Positions 50,067 to 54,250 of a stretch of DNA of 54,250 bases are shown here, piece by piece. A program made the translations under genes and the position numbers. The stretch is from positions 1-54,250 of the forward strand of contig JBBSPV010000025.1 in NCBI GenBank assembly GCA_038258425.1. Direction: 5' to 3'. The notes under the pieces are model-generated. The model did not search any database. It worked only from the letters and a program-made list of their open reading frames with translations, and was not told the origin of the DNA. Numbering within the stretch: position 1 is the first letter of the stretch; every line of letters starts with the position of its first letter. The stretch is from DATLGB01 sp038258425. GTDB lineage: Bacteria; Actinomycetota; Thermoleophilia; Solirubrobacterales; Solirubrobacteraceae.

Positions 50067-50085
50067 CGTTAGCTGCTGTGAGTTG

Positions 50086-50937
50086 ATGAGCACCGTCATT
50101 TCGCCCCTCGCCCATGACCATCCGGCCCACGTGGTCCCGCCGCCGCGCACGCCGCACGTGACCGAGGAGGCCCTGCTCGGCGTGCCGCTGGCCGTCACGG
50201 ACTACGACGAGACGCTGGACTGGATGGAGGCGACGATCGCGCAGCGACGCCGCGGCTACCTGTGCGTCGCGGCCGTGCACACGATCATGTCCTGCCGGGA
50301 GGACGCGGAGCTGCGGGCGGCGGTCCTCGGAGCCGACTTCACAGTGCCGGACGGCCAGCCGCTCGTCTGGGCCATGAACGCCCTCGGCCACCGGCTTCCG
50401 AGCCGGGTGTACGGGCCCGACCTCATGACCCGGGCCTGCGAGCGGGCGGCCCGCAACGGCGTGCGGATGTACCTCTACGGCGGTCGGAATCAGGGCGCCC
50501 TGGTGCAGCTCGCGCTCAACCTGCGGACACGCCATCCGGGCCTCGAGATCGTCGGCGGCTACTCGCCGCCCTACCGCGAGCTCTCCCCGGACGAGGAGCG
50601 CACTGTCGCGGCCGACATCAACCGCTCCAAGGCGGACGTCGTGTGGGTCGGGATCGGGGTGCCCAAGCAGGAGAAGTGGATGGCGCGGATGCGTGACCGC
50701 CTGGAGGCACCCGTGCTGTGTGGCGTCGGCGCGGCGTTCGACTTCCACGCCGGGCTCATCCCCCAGGCGCCGGACTGGATGCAGCGCTGGTCGCTGGAGT
50801 GGGCGTTCCGGCTCCTTCAGGAACCGCGCCGGCTGTGGCGACGCTACACGCGCTACAACCCGCGCTTCGTGCTCGCGTTCGGCCGGCAGTACGCGCGCCA
50901 TCGCCTCGACGAGCGCCGTCGTAGCCGCGCCGCCTAG
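50086..50937 (+). CDS. WecG/TagA/CpsF family glycosyltransferase
   Basis: A 283-residue GT26 enzyme. GADFTVPDGQPLVWAMNALG holds the conserved Asp/DG site and VVWVGIGVPKQEKWMARMRD the family signature; GVGAAFDFHAG follows. Members transfer ManNAc or ManNAcA (or glucose/GlcA) from UDP to a lipid-linked acceptor. The C-terminal Arg/Trp-rich extension (LLQEPRRLWRRYTRYNP) likely binds the membrane. The next gene is a UDP-sugar dehydrogenase, which could supply an acidic donor. ATG at 50086 is preferred over the TTG one codon upstream. Confidence 0.93.
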   Translation: MSTVISPLAHDHPAHVVPPPRTPHVTEEALLGVPLAVTDYDETLDWMEATIAQRRRGYLCVAAVHTIMSCREDAELRAAVLGADFTVPDGQPLVWAMNALGHRLPSRVYGPDLMTRACERAARNGVRMYLYGGRNQGALVQLALNLRTRHPGLEIVGGYSPPYRELSPDEERTVAADINRSKADVVWVGIGVPKQEKWMARMRDRLEAPVLCGVGAAFDFHAGLIPQAPDWMQRWSLEWAFRLLQEPRRLWRRYTRYNPRFVLAFGRQYARHRLDERRRSRAA

Positions 50938-50950
50938 CCTGCGAGGTCGC

Positions 50951-52210
50951 ATGGACTATGACGTCTCCGTCATCGGCCTCGGCCGGGTCGGTCTGCCCTT
51001 GGCGCTGTGCTTCGCCGACGCGGGCCTGCGCGTCCTGGGCGTCGACAAGGACGCCGCACGGCTCGACGCGCTGCGCGCCGGCTGCATGCCGTTCCAGGAG
51101 CCCGGCGCCGACGAGCTGCTCGCCCGCGTGGCGCCGAGTCTCGCACTCTCCGAGCGGGCGGCCGACGCCGCGCACGCGAAGGCGATCGTCCTCACCGTCG
51201 GCACGCCGGCCTTCTCCCACCTCGAGATCGACATGGGTGAGATCCGCGCAGTGCTCGACGATCTGCTGCCGCTGCTCAGCGCCGGGCAGCTGCTCGTCCT
51301 GCGCTCCACCGTGGCCCCTGGGACGACCGACTTCGTGGCGGGGTACCTCGAGAAGCACCGGGACTTCACGGCCGGCGAGGACGTGTTCGTGGCCCACGTG
51401 CCCGAGCGGATCGCGGCCGCACGCTTCCTCGAGGAGATTCACACGCTCCCGTGCATCGTCGGCGGCGTCGGCGCGGGCTCCGGCGATCGGGCGGCGGCGC
51501 TGTTTGCCACCTTCGGCGCGGCGATCGTCCAGACCACGCCCGTCCAGGCGGAGCTCACGAAGATCTGGGCCAACATCCTGCGCTACGCGACCTTCGCGCT
51601 GCCGAACCTCCTGATGATGGACTGCGAGCGTTACGGCGCCAACGTCTTCGACGTCATCGAGCTCATCAACCGCGACTATCCGCGTGGCGGGATCGCCGCG
51701 CCCGGCTTCACCGCCGGGACCTGCCTGCGCAAGGACTTCGCGTTCTCCGAGGAGCGGTCCTCGGCGCCCGGCATGCTCCTCGCCGTCTCGCGAGTCAACG
51801 AGAGCGTGCCGAGCTTCCTCGTCGACGGCATCAAGCGCCGGCTCGGCGGATCGCTGCGCGAGCGCAAGGTCGCTGTGCTCGGCCTCGCCTTCAAGCGCGA
51901 CACCGACGACGAGCGCGACTCCCTCTCCCACAAGCTCATCCGGCTGCTGGAGCGTGAGCTGGCCGACGTCGACGTCCACGACCCGCTGGTGCCGACGCCG
52001 ACCGCCGACCTGGATTCGGCGGTGGAGGGCGCCGACGTCGTCGTGGTCGCGACCAATCACTCGGCGTACTCGTCCCCCGACGGGCTCGCGCGGGTGCTCG
52101 AGCTCGCCGCCCCCGACGCCGTGGTGGTCGATCCCTGGAACGCGTTCGGCACCGCTCAGGTGTTCGCCTACGCGCCCGAGTTGGCGGCGCTGCGTCCGGC
52201 GGCCTCCTGA
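50951..52210 (+). CDS. Nucleotide-sugar dehydrogenase (UGD/WecC superfamily)
   Basis: A 419-residue NAD-dependent UDP-sugar 6-dehydrogenase. VIGLGRVGLPLALCFADAG is the NAD site; ELTKIWANILRYATFALPN carries the catalytic Lys and Asn; the catalytic Cys is in GFTAGTCLRKDFAF, a form different from the HCLPVDP of the other dehydrogenase in the window, so the two probably act on different sugars. ATG at 50951 follows TAGCCT by 10 nt; the first three bases of that element are also the stop codon of the preceding gene. Confidence 0.9.
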   Translation: MDYDVSVIGLGRVGLPLALCFADAGLRVLGVDKDAARLDALRAGCMPFQEPGADELLARVAPSLALSERAADAAHAKAIVLTVGTPAFSHLEIDMGEIRAVLDDLLPLLSAGQLLVLRSTVAPGTTDFVAGYLEKHRDFTAGEDVFVAHVPERIAAARFLEEIHTLPCIVGGVGAGSGDRAAALFATFGAAIVQTTPVQAELTKIWANILRYATFALPNLLMMDCERYGANVFDVIELINRDYPRGGIAAPGFTAGTCLRKDFAFSEERSSAPGMLLAVSRVNESVPSFLVDGIKRRLGGSLRERKVAVLGLAFKRDTDDERDSLSHKLIRLLERELADVDVHDPLVPTPTADLDSAVEGADVVVVATNHSAYSSPDGLARVLELAAPDAVVVDPWNAFGTAQVFAYAPELAALRPAAS

Positions 52211-52237
52211 ACCCGGGCCGCCGGCCTGCGTCGTCCC

Positions 52238-53959
52238 CTAACCGCGCACCAGAAGCCTGAGCACTCGCGAGCGGCTGGCCGCATAGGGGTAGGAGCCGTC
52301 CTGGCGGACGCGGGCGCGGAACCGATAGCGGACGGTGCCGCTCGTACTCACGAGGCGATAGCGGATCCGCCAGCGGCCCCGCCCGCTCGAACGCTTCGTC
52401 CCGAAGGTCACCCACCCGGTCCCGGGCTTGTAGGCCTGCAGGTCGATCAACACGCCACCGCGAGGAATCGGCCTCGAGCGGATCCGGCCCGAGAAGTGGA
52501 TGGTCTGACCCGTGCGGTACCGGCGTCGGTCAGCGCGCAGCGAGGTCCTGGACCGGACGGTGAGGCGCAGGTCGGCGATCGACTGGTACGTCGTGTTGTC
52601 GGGGTTGGCCTTGTACGCCAGCCGGATCGTCCGACTCGTTCCGGCCGGGATCGTCCACCGCAGCCTGCCGCCCGAGCCTGAGACGAGCGGCTTGCGCGCG
52701 ACGTGCCACCGCGCGCCGGGCACGCGGCGACGCTCGAGCACCTTGACTCTGGCACCACTGATCGGCCGGCCGTGTTCGTCGCGCAGGGTCGTGACGGAGC
52801 GCAGCCGCTGGCCGAACCGCAGCCTGCGGCTGCGGCGCGTGCGCTTGGAGATCCGCAGCCGCGCGTGATCTGAGGCGTTCGTGCCGTTGACGGGTGCTCC
52901 GAGCAGCGCCGGCCCGCCAGCACCGTTGCTCCTGTTGACCACTCGCAGTCGGGCCGGCCCGTAGACCGTCGACCGATTGCCGGCGGCGTCCTCGACGCTC
53001 ACGCGCAGATCGTGACGTCCGTTGGGGATTCGCCGCGTATCGACGTCGACCGCGCCGCTGGCCTGGAGCTTGCACGGCACGCGGTAGGCGAAGCCACGGG
53101 CCGGAGCGCCGGGAAGTGCGATCTCGCGGCACATGCCGCCGTTGGCGTCGACGACGGTGTTCGAGAGCGGCGCGTAGGCGTCGGAACCCTGCCGTCTGAG
53201 CTCGACGATCTGCCGGTAGACGCCCGAGCCGGCGTCGCGCGCGTTGTAGCTCAGGGACTCGACACCGTCGTGTGACCCGGGATCCGTCAGCGTCCCGCCG
53301 ACGTCGCTTGCTACCGGATTCGAGACGTCGCGTAGGTCGGCCGAGAAGGCCTGAACGAGGTACGCCGCCTGGACGTCCTGGGACGTCGGCGAGCAGCTAC
53401 CGGAGTACACGCTGCCACAGGCCGCCGAGAAGTAGATGTCACGGACGCCCCGAAGGTTGGCAAAAGCCACCCGGTTCTCGGCTCGGACTGGAGCGGTTTG
53501 CGTCCCTTGCCCTCGGCATCCAAAGGCGATTACGCAGGCGTCGTGTGCGTCCTGCGCGTAGACAGAGGACGGCCAGGACAAATAGCCAAGGATGGTGAAG
53601 TTGGGTCTCGTGGTGGCACCGCGGAAACTTCTCCACACGACGAAGCCGCTGATCTCGGTTTCTACCGGGGCCGCGAAATGCATGGAGATCCGAGCACCCT
53701 GCAACTGCGCTTGGGGCCACAGCGTCGCCCTGAGTGTTCCACCAGCGCTACATGAGTCCTCGAAACTGGCATAGCTGGTGTTCACCTGTTCGACACTCCA
53801 CCCGTCCGTCGGCATGACTCTGCCGTCCGGGGCCTTGCAGGAGTAGACGCGGTAGATGCCCGCGGCGGCGGACGGCGCGGCGGCGAGCGCAGCAAGGACG
53901 ATGACGGCGGCGCAAAGCGGAAGGCGCCGGAGGATGGAGTGGAGGCGGTGGCTGATCAC
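52238..53959 (-). CDS. Secreted protein with lectin-like and Ig-like beta domains
   Basis: A 573-residue exported protein. The N-terminus (LPLCAAVIVLAALAAAPSAAAG) is a signal peptide. Residues about 35-230 are Cys-rich and beta-rich without a recognised family. The region RRIPNGRHDLRVSVEDAAGNRS is an Ig/FnIII-like strand pattern, and the last 200 residues form two repeats of the GQ...G.I.....P..GV.V.L type, as in bacterial Ig-like domains. No anchor or LPXTG is seen, so it is probably released or bound non-covalently to the envelope. GC falls to about 55 % in the first third. The start GTG at 53959 is the only one giving the full signal peptide. Confidence 0.8.
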   Translation of the reverse strand: MISHRLHSILRRLPLCAAVIVLAALAAAPSAAAGIYRVYSCKAPDGRVMPTDGWSVEQVNTSYASFEDSCSAGGTLRATLWPQAQLQGARISMHFAAPVETEISGFVVWRSFRGATTRPNFTILGYLSWPSSVYAQDAHDACVIAFGCRGQGTQTAPVRAENRVAFANLRGVRDIYFSAACGSVYSGSCSPTSQDVQAAYLVQAFSADLRDVSNPVASDVGGTLTDPGSHDGVESLSYNARDAGSGVYRQIVELRRQGSDAYAPLSNTVVDANGGMCREIALPGAPARGFAYRVPCKLQASGAVDVDTRRIPNGRHDLRVSVEDAAGNRSTVYGPARLRVVNRSNGAGGPALLGAPVNGTNASDHARLRISKRTRRSRRLRFGQRLRSVTTLRDEHGRPISGARVKVLERRRVPGARWHVARKPLVSGSGGRLRWTIPAGTSRTIRLAYKANPDNTTYQSIADLRLTVRSRTSLRADRRRYRTGQTIHFSGRIRSRPIPRGGVLIDLQAYKPGTGWVTFGTKRSSGRGRWRIRYRLVSTSGTVRYRFRARVRQDGSYPYAASRSRVLRLLVRG

Positions 53960-54017
53960 GGTGTGGTGGTGGTGGGCGGTTGCGGCGGTAGACGGCGCGG
54001 GTCGCGAAGCTGGACCC

Positions 54018-54250
54018 CTAGCCCTGTTCGAAGCCGAACTCGCTCCCGCCGGACGGCTGACTCGGCGGCGCGCTGGGCGGCGGTGGAGCGGTGGGCGGAG
54101 GGCTGGCGGACGGTGGGCGGGACGTCGGGCGCGGAGCGGACGTGACCGCCGGAGCCGCGGTCGCGGCCGGAACGGCGGTCGGGACGGCCCGCGGCGCCAC
54201 GCGGCGGCGGGAGGGACGGGACGACCGCCTCGGCGGCGCGGGTGCGGCCG
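54018..54250 (-). CDS. Pro/Ala/Ser-rich C-terminal tail of a gene entering from the right edge
   Basis: The leftward frame is open from the window edge to the stop at 54018. About 76 residues are visible, dominated by Pro, Ala, Ser and Thr, ending SGGSEFGFEQG. A GTG at 54200 could start a 60-residue protein, but the frame continues to the edge, so a truncated larger protein is more likely. Such tails are common on exported or cell-wall-spanning proteins. The family cannot be told. Confidence 0.5.
   Translation of the reverse strand, partial: AAPAPPRRSSRPSRRRVAPRAVPTAVPAATAAPAVTSAPRPTSRPPSASPPPTAPPPPSAPPSQPSGGSEFGFEQG

Noticed and set aside
1..54250. CRISPR arrays, tRNA/rRNA genes, insertion sequences, phage genes
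   Set aside because: No regularly spaced repeats, no cloverleaf or rRNA-like sequence, and no transposase, integrase or structural phage protein was recognised on either strand.

Overview
The window looks like a chromosomal segment of a very high-GC actinobacterium (mostly above 70 % GC by eye). The gene content, an Ig-like secreted protein and the short promoter style suggest the Thermoleophilia/Solirubrobacterales, but this is an inference from style, not a phylogenetic result. I saw no rRNA, tRNA, CRISPR, insertion sequence or phage gene. Coding is almost continuous: no gap exceeds 200 bp.

Left third (1-20.2 kb), housekeeping and accessory genes. In order: the tail of a membrane protein; a lipoprotein alpha/beta hydrolase; an adenosylcobalamin-dependent ribonucleotide reductase (nrdJ) closed by a long hairpin; a leftward run of a small membrane protein, a NarL-type response regulator with its histidine kinase, an MMPL exporter, an SDR oxidoreductase, a broken APC permease and an acetamidase/formamidase. 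A rightward pair (ring-cleaving dioxygenase plus carboxylesterase) behind a palindromic operator resembles the Bacillus mhq quinone-response genes. Then come a GFA-type zinc protein, ChaB, an L,D-transpeptidase, a Doc-type toxin-antitoxin pair with a perfect palindrome at its promoter, MsrA, a GGDEF protein, a formyltransferase-like protein and heme A synthase.

Middle and right (20.2-52.2 kb), a large surface-glycan locus. It holds two DUF2142 membrane proteins (one split from, one fused to the same accessory domain), a Wzt/Wzm ABC exporter, a Wzx-like flippase, a DPM1-like polyprenyl-phosphate glycosyltransferase, about eight GT2/GT4/WecG glycosyltransferase genes, four methyltransferases, a large HAD-containing protein, two nucleotide-sugar dehydrogenases, two DegT aminotransferases, a Gfo/Idh oxidoreductase and an extended SDR epimerase. 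Together they could make an amino-uronic-acid-containing glycan, methylate it and export it by one or two routes. No Wzy polymerase is evident unless a DUF2142 protein does that job.

Right edge (52.2-54.25 kb): a secreted Ig-like protein and the Pro-rich tail of a gene that continues off the window.

Gene control has a recurring style. At least 16 genes carry TANNNT 6-11 nt before the start codon with no clear Shine-Dalgarno, which suggests leaderless transcripts. Three divergent pairs share a symmetric ANNNTANNNT element in which the two opposing -10 boxes overlap by the central TA. Most convergent pairs overlap at their 3' ends. The most interesting leads are these bidirectional promoters, the split/fused DUF2142 pair next to a DPM1-like enzyme, and several enzymes that lack a normally essential residue.
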